57,393 bases of DNA. Origin: Actinomycetes bacterium (GTDB lineage Bacteria; Actinomycetota; Acidimicrobiia; Acidimicrobiales; Acidimicrobiaceae). The DNA lies in assembly GCA_021803345.1 (NCBI GenBank), contig JAJZLS010000015.1:1-57393 (forward strand), read 5' to 3'. The number at the start of each line of letters is the position of its first letter. Positions within the stretch are counted from its first letter, which is position 1. This document shows positions 1 through 8,595 of this stretch, piece by piece. A program made the position numbers and the translations under genes. The notes below the pieces were generated by a model. The model saw nothing but the letters and a program-made list of their open reading frames with translations, was not told the origin of the DNA and did not search any database.

Positions 1-66
1 AACAAACAGTTCAGCACATTTGAAACCTCTTCGCGAATCACCATGTCAGAGCATGTTTTGTCGTAA

Positions 67-219
67 TTAATGGCACAGCACCCCATCGGTAACGTTCATG
101 AATAGATCAGGGGTGGTGAATGGTAACGCTATATCTCTGCTAAGCAAAGCAAAAATTACTTTCACATAGGTAAGCTTCATCTTCCTTGAACTATCAAGGC
201 TTATTAAATAGCTGCTCAT
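67..219 (-). pseudogene. possible truncated ABC-2 type permease start
   Basis: An ATG overlaps the stop of the upstream ABC ATPase gene as ATGA, the usual coupling of an exporter ATPase to its permease. It opens 50 codons and then meets TAA at about position 67-69. Residues 14-34 (KLTYVKVIFALLSRDIALP) resemble the cytoplasmic N-terminus of ABC-2 permeases, where a short basic-hydrophobic stretch ending in RD precedes the first membrane helix. No membrane helix follows before the stop, and no other frame clearly resumes it up to the window edge. It may be a decayed permease, a permease with a frameshift, or a chance ORF. The permease assignment is inference from position and a weak motif. Confidence 0.3.
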
Positions 220-1169
220 TACTCTCTTAAATCCCGTCCGGTAAGACTTATAAATACAGTTTCAAGGGTGGGTTCCTCCACCTTGAGACTTACTATGCTG
301 AGTCCTTGGCTTTCAATGGTTCTTGTAACTGTGGAAATAATTTCTGTAATTGCATTTCCAATTATGGTAACTCCCTTACCGGTAGCCCGTAACGAATACT
401 TTGTGCTCAGAAGGTCCTGAGACTGCAACTTCTCAATGTAAGTTGAGCTATCCCGATTTGCTTCAACCCAAAGGGTGGAGCCTGATCCCAGATTCGACTT
501 TAACTGATTTGGTGTTCCCAGGGCTAAAATCTTTCCATGATCCATTATTGCTAATCTTTGGCAGAGATGATCTGCCTCCTCCATGTAATGTGTCGTCAGA
601 AGAATTGTTTGACCTCGCGAGTGCAACTCACCTAATACGTCCCACAGAGCCAATCTACTTTGAGGATCTAGACCAGATGTCGGCTCGTCAAGGATCAATA
701 CCGTCGGGCTGTGAAATACCGCTCTGGCAAGCATTAAACGCTGGGCCATGCCGCCAGATAAGGCCATCACCGGTGCGTCAGCCCGTTCACTGAGTCGGAA
801 CTGCCTCAATAAGTCCTCGGTGCGCATCTTTGAGTCACTTCGGCTGAATCCAAAATAGCGTCCATGAAAATAGAGGTTTTGCTCCACGCTAAGCGAGCGA
901 TCCAGGGTATTGGTTTGAGGTACTACTCCAATCTCATGCTTTACCTCCGCCGGGTGTTTGACTACATCTATCCCGCCTATATAAGCGCTTCCCGAACTGG
1001 GTAATATTCTGGTAGTAAGCATTCCGCCAGTGGTGGTTTTACCTGCGCCGTTGGGTCCCAACAGACCAAAAATTTCCCCTTTTCCAATCTCCAGATTTAA
1101 CTTGTCAACTGCAACTACTTTATCGGAATACTTCTTTGTCAAATTGATCGCCTGAAGCGCAATTTCCAT
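219..1169 (-). CDS. ABC-2 type exporter ATP-binding protein (DrrA/NatA-like)
   Basis: This 316-residue protein is the nucleotide-binding subunit of an ABC exporter, probably for a drug, lipid or polysaccharide; it would act at the inner face of the membrane with an ABC-2 permease. The ABC domain fills about residues 6-230, with Walker A GPNGAGKTT near 38, signature LSGGMAQRL near 139, Walker B VLILDEPTSGLDP near 158 and the switch histidine in LLTTHYMEEADHL. A C-terminal region of about 80 residues, ending ETVFISLTGRDLRE, is typical of the DrrA/CcmA group. The ATG at 1169 has AAAGGTAATAGG upstream. The expected permease would begin in the ATGA overlap, but only a 50-codon remnant is visible there, so the system may be orphaned. 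Confidence 0.9.
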   Translation of the reverse strand: MEIALQAINLTKKYSDKVVAVDKLNLEIGKGEIFGLLGPNGAGKTTTGGMLTTRILPSSGSAYIGGIDVVKHPAEVKHEIGVVPQTNTLDRSLSVEQNLYFHGRYFGFSRSDSKMRTEDLLRQFRLSERADAPVMALSGGMAQRLMLARAVFHSPTVLILDEPTSGLDPQSRLALWDVLGELHSRGQTILLTTHYMEEADHLCQRLAIMDHGKILALGTPNQLKSNLGSGSTLWVEANRDSSTYIEKLQSQDLLSTKYSLRATGKGVTIIGNAITEIISTVTRTIESQGLSIVSLKVEEPTLETVFISLTGRDLRE

Positions 1170-1294
1170 ATACCTATTACCTTTCCGGAAATACCAAGGT
1201 AGCTCTAACGACGCGACATTCTGCGATTAACGATCAAAACCGATCCAGTACTTATGCACCAAATCGGTTTTGATCAATTGAAATTTATAACTAA

Positions 1295-2296
1295 TTAAAA
1301 TATGGGCTGGCCGTTATCCAGCTTTACGTGAACCTCTGGCTTGTAGCCAAGCAATTTGAACATTCTGTTCTGCGCTGAAACGAATACAAGTGGCTCAGAG
1401 GAGCTGTTGATGTACTGGTGAATTGTATTTTGGGGAATATACAAGACGTCGCCAGCCTTTATGTCGTACGACTTTGGAGTCTTAGCTATATGCGCATAGT
1501 ACTTCTCCGCAATTTCCGCCTCAACCTGCCACTGAAGGCTCTTACCACTTCCAGAGAGGACATAAATAACCTCGTCCGCCATATGCAGGTGAGCTTCGGT
1601 CTCTGAGTTAGGACTGACCTCCTGTTCGTAGACATCGACGCTAAATGCACGAACATCGTTTCGTTCAGGTGATGACATTACGCGGATCCGACCGCCTTGC
1701 ACTTCTTCCCACTTGGTGTCGGAAGGTTTTACAACCTTTTTGCGGCTTTCAACGTCGTCCAGCCAAAGCTGCGACCAGTCGACTCGTGGGCCAAATCCCT
1801 CTTTTTCAAATGCTGCGCTTCTACCTTGCTGAATCAGCCCTAAAAACATCCACTGTGACTTTGCTTTGAAGATTATGCACAATGCTCGCTCAGTATCTGA
1901 AGCGTTGAAGTGACGGTGTACTGAATCATTGTGAACGACTACCAAGTCGCCCTTTTCCCAGTCATACCTCTTGTCGTCATGAATTTCATAGCCTTTGCCT
2001 TCGAGAATGTAAAACAGAGCTTCATTCTGGTGACCATGGCCATGGTTCGAAGTGCCTGGTGGGAGTTCGACGAAGTGAACCTGTAGAGTCTGGGTAAGAA
2101 ACTCATCATCACCTGGACCAATCTTCCACCATGTGCGGGACTCCTCGGAGTCCCCAGAGTGGGCAACCTTTGCATCGTCAGTAACTACAGACTCACTACG
2201 AACCCGGTTGTGCTCCAGTTGCATATTTCGGAACTCTGATAGTCCGTATGTCTGCGATGTCATTCCTCTCAGGAATACGCGTCCTTCTTTGCCCAT
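1295..2296 (-). CDS. bicupin protein, gentisate dioxygenase-like
   Basis: The protein has two beta-barrel cupin domains. The first (about residues 75-160) carries HGHGHQNE followed by a GD...H strand; the second (about 235-325) carries AHLHMADE followed by GDVLYIPQNTIHQY. Both therefore keep the His-X-His...Glu...His metal-binding set. At 333 residues the length and two-cupin layout fit the gentisate/1-hydroxy-2-naphthoate/salicylate ring-cleavage dioxygenases, so Fe(II)-dependent cleavage of an aromatic acid is likely but not proven; a non-enzymatic bicupin is the alternative. I chose ATG 2296 over a start at 2323 because it follows an excellent ribosome-binding site, AGGAGGACCA. It is divergent from the methyltransferase gene. 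The location near aromatic-acid genes supports a catabolic role. Confidence 0.75.
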   Translation of the reverse strand: MGKEGRVFLRGMTSQTYGLSEFRNMQLEHNRVRSESVVTDDAKVAHSGDSEESRTWWKIGPGDDEFLTQTLQVHFVELPPGTSNHGHGHQNEALFYILEGKGYEIHDDKRYDWEKGDLVVVHNDSVHRHFNASDTERALCIIFKAKSQWMFLGLIQQGRSAAFEKEGFGPRVDWSQLWLDDVESRKKVVKPSDTKWEEVQGGRIRVMSSPERNDVRAFSVDVYEQEVSPNSETEAHLHMADEVIYVLSGSGKSLQWQVEAEIAEKYYAHIAKTPKSYDIKAGDVLYIPQNTIHQYINSSSEPLVFVSAQNRMFKLLGYKPEVHVKLDNGQPIF

Positions 2297-2474
2297 TGGT
2301 CCTCCTAGTTGAAAAGATCTCACACTGTCTAAATCACGAGATCAAGTCCTGGTTTATTGGTATTAATATTAGTATAAAGAGTCGGCTCATGGCAATCACC
2401 CTCGGTGTGCATTATAGCTTTGCGGTATCGACGGTGAAAGACCTATTTGAATTCTTATTGGAGCGGGAGGAATT

Positions 2475-3137
2475 ATGCCAGACACATGGAGCGAAGAGGT
2501 AGCAGCAGCCTGGCTGGCAGCCGATAACGTAACGGAGATGCTGGATTTGCCGCGCAAGATTGCTGCATCGGTCGTCGCTCTTTCCGGCGGCGTCCAACGG
2601 GTTTTAGACATCGCTTCTGGCCCCGGAACATTTTTAAAAGTGTTTTTAGACGCGTTTCCCCATGCTCAGGGTATTTGGCAAGATGGCTCTGATACCATGC
2701 TGAAAGAAGCCAAAATCCATCTTGCCAACTATTCAGATAGGATTAGCTGGAATATTGGCAACATGGCTGAAATCGCGTCAAGTGGAATACAGCCAGGCAT
2801 TGACGTGGTACTTTCCTCCCGGGCAAGCCATCACATGACGCCCGAAGAACTTCGCTCTTTTTACGCTGATGTTGCAACGCTGGTGAGACCAGGAGGATGG
2901 TTAGTCAATCTTGATCATATCCAAATGCCAGCTCCGTGGGAGGATGATTTTAGGACTGCGCGCAAACATGTAATAAAGCGCAAAGAAGGTACTGATCCAA
3001 ACTCAGGTCACAAGCATGAGCGCAAAGCACCGTTTTTGCAGCATCACCTAGACTCACTAACAGCAGCTGGATTTAGCCAAATAACCACGGGCTGGCAGGC
3101 ATTTTACACATACCTCATAATGGCTCGAAAAGGGTAA
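2475..3137 (+). CDS. class I SAM-dependent methyltransferase
   Basis: A 220-residue methyltransferase with a Rossmann-type fold. Motif I is RVLDIASGPGTFLKVF at about residues 42-57, where the glycine-rich loop binds S-adenosylmethionine. A second acidic strand (GIWQDGSDTML) and a motif IV-like segment (IDVVLSSRASHHM) follow, then LVRPGGWLVNLDH, the usual post-motif III region. The substrate cannot be read from sequence; the small size suggests a small molecule. The ATG has a strong Shine-Dalgarno sequence, GGGAGGAATT. The gene is divergent from the bicupin and convergent with the GntR regulator, so it is probably monocistronic. Confidence 0.8.
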   Translation: MPDTWSEEVAAAWLAADNVTEMLDLPRKIAASVVALSGGVQRVLDIASGPGTFLKVFLDAFPHAQGIWQDGSDTMLKEAKIHLANYSDRISWNIGNMAEIASSGIQPGIDVVLSSRASHHMTPEELRSFYADVATLVRPGGWLVNLDHIQMPAPWEDDFRTARKHVIKRKEGTDPNSGHKHERKAPFLQHHLDSLTAAGFSQITTGWQAFYTYLIMARKG

Positions 3138-3152
3138 TTTCTCCTTTAGGGC

Positions 3153-3911
3153 TTAGGTCACCAGGTCCTCATTGGCCAGTCTGTCCGCAGTTCGGCTCAG
3201 GTGCTTGAAGAGTATCTCGCGGGCGGCAACCGGATCACGCGATTTGAGAGCACGGAGAATTTCTCTATGCTCATTTACTCCAGGATCACCCATATTAGGC
3301 GCGGTATGCTGTGCCTCAAGAAGAGAATATCGCAGAGGACCTTGAAAAGATTCCACGATCAGGTCCAGCGTACGATTATGAGCACTTTTAGTCATTCGAA
3401 TATGAAACTCGGCCGACAAATCCATGTCATAGTTGCCGGACTCCAGGGAAAGTGCCGATCGATTGCAAATATCCTCAAGCGCATCGAAGTCCTCCTTTTC
3501 GGCGCGCTCACATACCAGTTCAATTATTCCCATTTCGAATATGATGCGAGCCTCTGTAATTTCGGCTCCGGAAAGGGATGACATTGCAAGCATATCCGTC
3601 AAACCAGCACTTATGTTACTGGTAGAGGGCGCGGTCACATAAGCACCGCCATGGGCTCCAACCCTGATTTCTATGAGTCCTGACGATTCCAGAACCCGCA
3701 GAGCGTCTCTTATCGTTACCCTGCTAACTCCGAACGATGAACATAGTTCCCTTTCTGAGGGAAGCCTGTCACCTTGAGCCAGCTGTCCCTGGTGGATCAG
3801 TGCTCTTATCTGATCTACGATGGTCGCTGAGATTCGAGCTGACGTTACCGGACTGAAAAGCTCTTGTCCAGTGCTGCCTAAACGGCGCGCGGGGGCTTGA
3901 TTATTCGCCAC
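3153..3911 (-). CDS. GntR/FadR-family transcriptional regulator
   Basis: A 252-residue regulator of the FadR subgroup. The winged helix-turn-helix is at about residues 25-97, including GDRLPSERELCSSFGVSRVTIRDALRVLESSGLI, a very typical GntR DNA-binding segment. An all-helical FCD ligand-binding domain follows (about 110-245), with acidic and histidine residues (EFHIRM, NEHREIL) placed as in metal-binding FCD domains that sense small carboxylic acids. It starts at GTG 3911 with AAGG eight bases upstream. It is divergent from the hydantoinase-B gene over a 533-base gap containing a GATACA-N2-TGTATC palindrome, so it probably regulates itself and that gene. It is also the closest regulator to the pca genes that this window shows on the left side. 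Confidence 0.88.
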   Translation of the reverse strand: MANNQAPARRLGSTGQELFSPVTSARISATIVDQIRALIHQGQLAQGDRLPSERELCSSFGVSRVTIRDALRVLESSGLIEIRVGAHGGAYVTAPSTSNISAGLTDMLAMSSLSGAEITEARIIFEMGIIELVCERAEKEDFDALEDICNRSALSLESGNYDMDLSAEFHIRMTKSAHNRTLDLIVESFQGPLRYSLLEAQHTAPNMGDPGVNEHREILRALKSRDPVAAREILFKHLSRTADRLANEDLVT

Positions 3912-4444
3912 TGGACTAACCTTCTCGTGCTTTCATTTGAGTCATCCTAGTTGTCACATCCACTTTTAGCTTCTCTAATTACCACCGGGCAGGGGAATCG
4001 ATAGTGATCTACAAAATAATAAAACAAGTAGATACATCTGTATCATAATCTGACACTGATTGCATTCAATAGAGCCAGATGATCGCGATTACTCCTGATT
4101 TTTTGAACCTAAACTAGAGTCGAAATCAGATAGCGCCGAACTTATGAACCACATCGGCTAACAACCGGTACCAGCACAGATTCATTAGAGTCATTCATGT
4201 AGAGAACTCATTCACCCATCGGCTAGTTGATTGGTGGATACTTTATTCGGAGAACAAAAAACTGCAATCTCCTGTTTTGAATAGATCTAACCGTCGAAAT
4301 GGTAAATGCGTAGTATTGAGGATACCTGGGACTCATTTTATAGCTTTTCAGGTCTTTTGCAACGTAAAAGTTCACAGCTCATTGGCAATTGGAGGATATA
4401 GCTAGGTAGAATTCAAGCTGATCAACTAGTGGGGGAACTTCTGA
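3912..4444. promoter_or_regulatory. divergent control region, GntR gene / hyuB
   Basis: This 533-base gap separates the divergent GntR regulator and hyuB and holds no convincing ORF. It contains a perfect 6+6 inverted repeat, GATACATCTGTATC, at 4031-4044, about 120 bases upstream of the regulator start. FadR-type GntR proteins bind short palindromes of this size, so it is a candidate operator. The hyuB ribosome-binding site is GTGGGGGAAC just before ATG 4445. The region is AT-rich; I could not fix a promoter with confidence. Confidence 0.45.
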
Positions 4445-6175
4445 ATGAAAGCAGATCCGATAGTTACCGAGATCATTGCCAACCGGCTGCTGCAAATCGG
4501 TCACGAAGGTGGTTTAGTACTACAGAGATGTGCGGTGAGCCCCGGCGTTGTAGAAGGACGAGACTTAGGTTTTAACGTCTCTGACGCAACCGGCCAGACG
4601 GTGGTGTATTCAACCTGGATGCCAAGACATGGTACAACGCTCTCTTACATGCTCAAGAGTTGTATGGAAAAATTCAAAAATGACATAAAGCCGGGTGACA
4701 TGTATCTAGTGAATGACCCCCATTCAGGAGCACTTCACATACTCGATCTCGCGGTTATGATGCCCATACATTACAACAATGAACTGATTGCGTGGGTGGG
4801 AAATGCCACTCACCACGTCGATGTAGGAGCGATGACTCCGGGCCGGGCTCCGCTAGCTACAGACTGGCATCAAGAAGGAATCATTTTCAAACCAACCAGA
4901 ATTGTTGAAGACGGAAAGATTCGCGATGATATTTTCAACTTATTCTTGGACAATGTCAGAATGCCGAGATATCAGTCACTTGATCTAAAGGCGCAAATAT
5001 CTGCAAATTTTGCAGCTGCATCCAAAATAAGTGAATTGATAGAAAGATACGGGCCAGACGCAGTAACCGACACGTTCCAAAATAGTATCGAGCTGGCCCG
5101 CGCTCAAGCTGACCAAAGAATCTCGCACTTACCGAAAGGAAGATACCAAGCTACTGAACTTCTTGATTACGACAGGATCTACACCATCAAAGCGACTCTG
5201 GAAATCGACGAAGACGGCCTTCACTTTGATTTCACTGGAACAGACCCTCAGGCGAAGACATTTATAAACTGCGCTCTTCCATGTGCTGTCGCCAATCTTC
5301 ATAATATACTGGCCTGCCAACTCTTTCCTGATCTCACCGTAAATGCTGGCACTTTCGAATTAGTGGATGTGACCATACCCTCCGGGACCATCATAAATTG
5401 TGATCCGCCAGCTCCATGTTCTGGAGCATCGACGATTACAGGTTGGAGGGTGCAGAGTATCACAATGGCTCTCCTTTCCCAGGCGCTCGAGAACTCGGAC
5501 CGGTCATCTTATGCTATGGCTGAATGGGGATGGGGATTCACGGACGTGCAATGGTCTGGGGTCGATCAAGTTGGTCGCTGGTACACCGTTAGAGGGGATG
5601 CCTCGCTGCACGGTGGAGGGGCGAGAGCATATTCTGATGGAATAGATGTTTCAAATATCGCTGGATCCACCAATACTGCACTTCCGAGCGTCGAATCCTA
5701 TGAGAGCAGATATCCAATCCTTTATCTGTCTCGAGGATTAGTTCCTGACTCCGAAGGAGCTGGAAAGTTTCGAGGTGGTAGGGCAGGATACTGGTCCAGA
5801 TGTCTGTACGGGGTCGATGAAGCAAGCGACCTTAGTTTTTACATAGGTAAAGAAGTTCCAGCACTCGGCTTTTCTGGAGGTGAAAACGGGACTCCGTCGA
5901 TCATCTATATCAAGCGTGATACCAATGTACTTTCGAAGATTGGGGTTGAAATACCCCTATACGAGGAACTTGATGGAACAGTCGAAGTCTTGCCACAGCA
6001 GCCCTCCGCTCTAGGGCTCCAGATCCAAAAGGGTGATGTTGTATTTGTCCGCGGGATGGGAGGCGGAGGTTACGGCTGTGCAACCGAAAGGGCCAAATCG
6101 GCAATTGAAATCGACCTGGAAGAAGGTTTATTATCACCTGGAAGGGCCAAATCAGTCTATGGATACAACGGTTAG
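4445..6175 (+). CDS. hydantoinase B/oxoprolinase family protein
   Basis: This 576-residue protein belongs to the HyuB family: N-methylhydantoinase beta, 5-oxoprolinase C-terminal half, acetone/acetophenone carboxylase subunits. Family landmarks include KAD-PIVTEIIANRL at the N-terminus, DLGFNVSDATGQTV, NDPHSGALHILDLAVM, VGNATHHVDVGAMTPG and a C-terminal GGGYG segment. Length fits the family. These enzymes normally need a HyuA ATPase subunit encoded next door; none is present in this window. The gene is flanked by a divergent GntR regulator and a downstream MFS transporter, suggesting a catabolic unit for an imported amide, lactam or ketone. It may work with a distant HyuA, or be a stand-alone remnant. 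Substrate unknown. Confidence 0.85.
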   Translation: MKADPIVTEIIANRLLQIGHEGGLVLQRCAVSPGVVEGRDLGFNVSDATGQTVVYSTWMPRHGTTLSYMLKSCMEKFKNDIKPGDMYLVNDPHSGALHILDLAVMMPIHYNNELIAWVGNATHHVDVGAMTPGRAPLATDWHQEGIIFKPTRIVEDGKIRDDIFNLFLDNVRMPRYQSLDLKAQISANFAAASKISELIERYGPDAVTDTFQNSIELARAQADQRISHLPKGRYQATELLDYDRIYTIKATLEIDEDGLHFDFTGTDPQAKTFINCALPCAVANLHNILACQLFPDLTVNAGTFELVDVTIPSGTIINCDPPAPCSGASTITGWRVQSITMALLSQALENSDRSSYAMAEWGWGFTDVQWSGVDQVGRWYTVRGDASLHGGGARAYSDGIDVSNIAGSTNTALPSVESYESRYPILYLSRGLVPDSEGAGKFRGGRAGYWSRCLYGVDEASDLSFYIGKEVPALGFSGGENGTPSIIYIKRDTNVLSKIGVEIPLYEELDGTVEVLPQQPSALGLQIQKGDVVFVRGMGGGGYGCATERAKSAIEIDLEEGLLSPGRAKSVYGYNG

Positions 6176-6578
6176 TCAAAACACCTAATTAATAAAGGAT
6201 TCCATAATCCAATTACCGGATAATTAAACAAGCATGATATGGTAATACCAGCAAATTATTCAGATGGCATGTATCGTTGGTTGAAGAGCTAAAGCAAAAT
6301 GGTCAGGTCGTGACTAGCCTAAATGTATTTAGCCGCTTGTGCTTTTCTAATGAGTAAAGAGACCTTTATCCCAGGCTGGATTTTTCCGGGCTGGTAACTG
6401 CAAAATAGGTTTGAAGGTAACCTCAGCTTTTTGGTGTAATACTGGTTGAAGCGTTAACCAAACTTTGCTGACGGGGTGATTTAGTTTATAAACAGTCCGG
6501 ATAGCTGTCTGCCCAAGCTGATGCACCGTGATGTTTATTGTTGGTCGATTTCGAAAATAGTGATGTTAGTGGTATCCA
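6176..6578. other. intergenic region hyuB to MFS gene
   Basis: This gap of about 400 bases holds no supported gene. It contains small dyads such as TGGTT-N8-AACCA near 6433-6450, which could be a regulator site or a hairpin. No run of T after a strong stem marks a clear terminator, so I cannot say whether hyuB and the MFS gene share a transcript. Confidence 0.35.
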
Positions 6579-7730
6579 GTGGTTGATGTAAGTACAAAAC
6601 CTAAACGAGAAGCCAGGCTTGCCGCGATTGCTGCGCTAGCATTCTCACTAGCCATGGGTACTCAATCAGTGCTGCTTCCGTTGCTTGCCCTTGCCGCAGG
6701 TTACTCTAAACCTGATGTTGGGATATTGACGGCAATATCGGCAATAGCGCAATTATTTACAAGAATTCTCTCTGCAACCGCAATGAGAAGATTCAGCGAT
6801 AAGACCTTGGTGGTTCTCTCCGGTATAGTTCTTGCCGTATCCTCAATATCTGTTGCTTTATCCTCATTTGTCGTGGTATTTGTCATTGCCGAACTGATTC
6901 AGGGGATTGCCCGAGGGCTGTTCTGGTCTTCGGCTACGACCCACGTTCTTAGGCAGGAGGGACCTACGGTTGGACTTATGGCAACTATTAATTTTCTTTC
7001 CAGTTTTGGATTATTTGCCGGTCCAACTGTTGCTGGTCTGATTGCAAAGTTCTCTTTGTCCACAGCATTAGTCGTAGCCGGAGTCATTGCGTTGACAACC
7101 GTGATTCCTGCAGTCCTATTATCCAAAGAACCCCCGTTTGAAAAGGGTGCTAAGAAAATCAAGAGGGAGATTTGGGGTAAATCAGAAGTTCGTCTGGGGT
7201 CTTGGGCTGGAATGACAGCAGGCTCATGGCGGGGAATACTTAATTCCTATGTACCGGTAGTTCTACGATCAGTAGGGGATAGTTACTTCTTGGTTGGAGT
7301 GCTTGTTTCCATGGCTAACGGTGCCAGCATTCTGGGTACCGGTCTAATGGGCCTCCTTAAGCGCAGATCCCCAATTAAAGTATTTGCTCTGGGAGTAGCT
7401 ATGGCTGCAATCGGCACAGGATTTGTAGGTATAACCGCTAAAAGTATATTTATATCTCTGGTAATCCTCGTCGCCGGGGGAGTGGGCGCCGGCCTACTGC
7501 AAACGTTAGGTCCCGTCATCGCTACAGCTGGGGTCGAGACCCATCAAAAGGGAGACGCGGTAGCATTGGCCGGAAGTTTTAGAGCGGGCGCATTGCTCGG
7601 TGCCCCCTTGCTGATGGCTGTATTACTTGGACCGATAGGGCTGAGTGCTGCTTTACTTGTCTCCGGCGCGGTGCTTGGACTACCAATCTTGACAGCTAGA
7701 AATAAACTGCGGCCCCGCCAGGCTAGCTAG
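6579..7730 (+). CDS. MFS transporter
   Basis: A 383-residue polytopic membrane protein with about 11-12 hydrophobic segments in two halves separated by a basic loop near residues 185-205 (SKEPPFEKGAKKIKREIWGK), the standard major facilitator layout. The loop after helix 2 (SKPDVGILTAISAIAQLFTRI) and the MRRFSDKTLVVLSG segment match the MFS motif-A region only loosely. It starts at GTG 6579 without a strong Shine-Dalgarno sequence. By position it could import an aromatic acid or the hyuB substrate, or be an exporter; sequence alone does not say which. It is convergent with the aldolase-family pair. Confidence 0.8.
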   Translation: MVDVSTKPKREARLAAIAALAFSLAMGTQSVLLPLLALAAGYSKPDVGILTAISAIAQLFTRILSATAMRRFSDKTLVVLSGIVLAVSSISVALSSFVVVFVIAELIQGIARGLFWSSATTHVLRQEGPTVGLMATINFLSSFGLFAGPTVAGLIAKFSLSTALVVAGVIALTTVIPAVLLSKEPPFEKGAKKIKREIWGKSEVRLGSWAGMTAGSWRGILNSYVPVVLRSVGDSYFLVGVLVSMANGASILGTGLMGLLKRRSPIKVFALGVAMAAIGTGFVGITAKSIFISLVILVAGGVGAGLLQTLGPVIATAGVETHQKGDAVALAGSFRAGALLGAPLLMAVLLGPIGLSAALLVSGAVLGLPILTARNKLRPRQAS

Positions 7731-7783
7731 GGCCGCTTTGTCGATTTTTACTGTCTCATTTAGCTCTATCTGAGATCGAAATC

Positions 7784-8527
7784 CTACTTGTCGTACCCGT
7801 AGCGCCTTAGTTTCGCCTCGTAGAACTTCCAGCCCGACTCTGGACTGAACTTGCTTGTCCTAGGAACAAGCGCTTGATCTTCAGGAGGAATTGGTTTCAA
7901 CGTAGCCCTTGCCTTAGCAACTTCCAGTGCTACTTTAGCCAGAGTGTTGACATTCAGTGCTGTCAGTAACGCCTCTTCCACATATGTCCCCACCACAGTT
8001 ATCCCGTGTCCTTTAAGCACACAGGCACGATGATCACCCATTGTATCTAACATCTGGTCAGCTATTTCTTTGGAGGAAATCAAAATCGACCGCGAGAAAA
8101 TTGGAATCCCTTCAGTAGCCAGCTGATTAGCTGAAATCCCGTATGACCCAAAAGCTGGAAGCAGATGCAAATTAGCCAGAGTGGCTGCCAATACTGCTGG
8201 AGGATGAGCATGCACCACAACGTTGACCCCTGCTCTGCGTCTCAAGGTCTCACCATGCAGCGGAAGCTCAACCGGTTTGATGTACCCACGGTCTTCTTCC
8301 CGTAAATTTCCAGAAAAATCGAATAGGCATATCTCTTCGGGCTGAGAGAAAAATAGTCCGCAGTCTTCAGGCCCTCGACTTCTAATCAACATTCGGTCCT
8401 CGCCGACACGCATTGAAATGTGCCCAAGGGTTCCTTCGACTATACCTTCCATTGCCATTACCCTGCATGCAAGAGATATTTTTTCTCTTTCTTGATAAAA
8501 CTCTAAATCTTTTGCACTGGCGTCCAC
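7784..8527 (-). CDS. class II aldolase/adducin family protein, last gene of the pca operon (copy 2)
   Basis: A 247-residue class II aldolase-fold protein. Zn-binding histidines are visible in HAHPP (about residue 105) and in LKGHGITV (about 175), with a glutamate in LPLHGETL upstream. Family members include fuculose-phosphate aldolase and 3,4-dihydroxyphthalate decarboxylase. It is clearly a paralogue of the gene just upstream (shared HISMRVG, RMLIRSRGPEDCGLF, ELPLHGETLR, KACVLKGHGIT-type stretches). The GTG start has AAAGGTAG upstream, almost the same leader as its paralogue, so the duplication probably included the leader. As the end of an operon making and using protocatechuate, a decarboxylase of a dihydroxylated aromatic diacid is the best guess; this is inference. 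Confidence 0.8.
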   Translation of the reverse strand: MDASAKDLEFYQEREKISLACRVMAMEGIVEGTLGHISMRVGEDRMLIRSRGPEDCGLFFSQPEEICLFDFSGNLREEDRGYIKPVELPLHGETLRRRAGVNVVVHAHPPAVLAATLANLHLLPAFGSYGISANQLATEGIPIFSRSILISSKEIADQMLDTMGDHRACVLKGHGITVVGTYVEEALLTALNVNTLAKVALEVAKARATLKPIPPEDQALVPRTSKFSPESGWKFYEAKLRRYGYDK

Positions 8528-8595
8528 GACAACTACCTTTCTAAACGTTCAGATTTCCTGATGACAACTAGTTTGTATGTTCCCAGGAATGAGAA

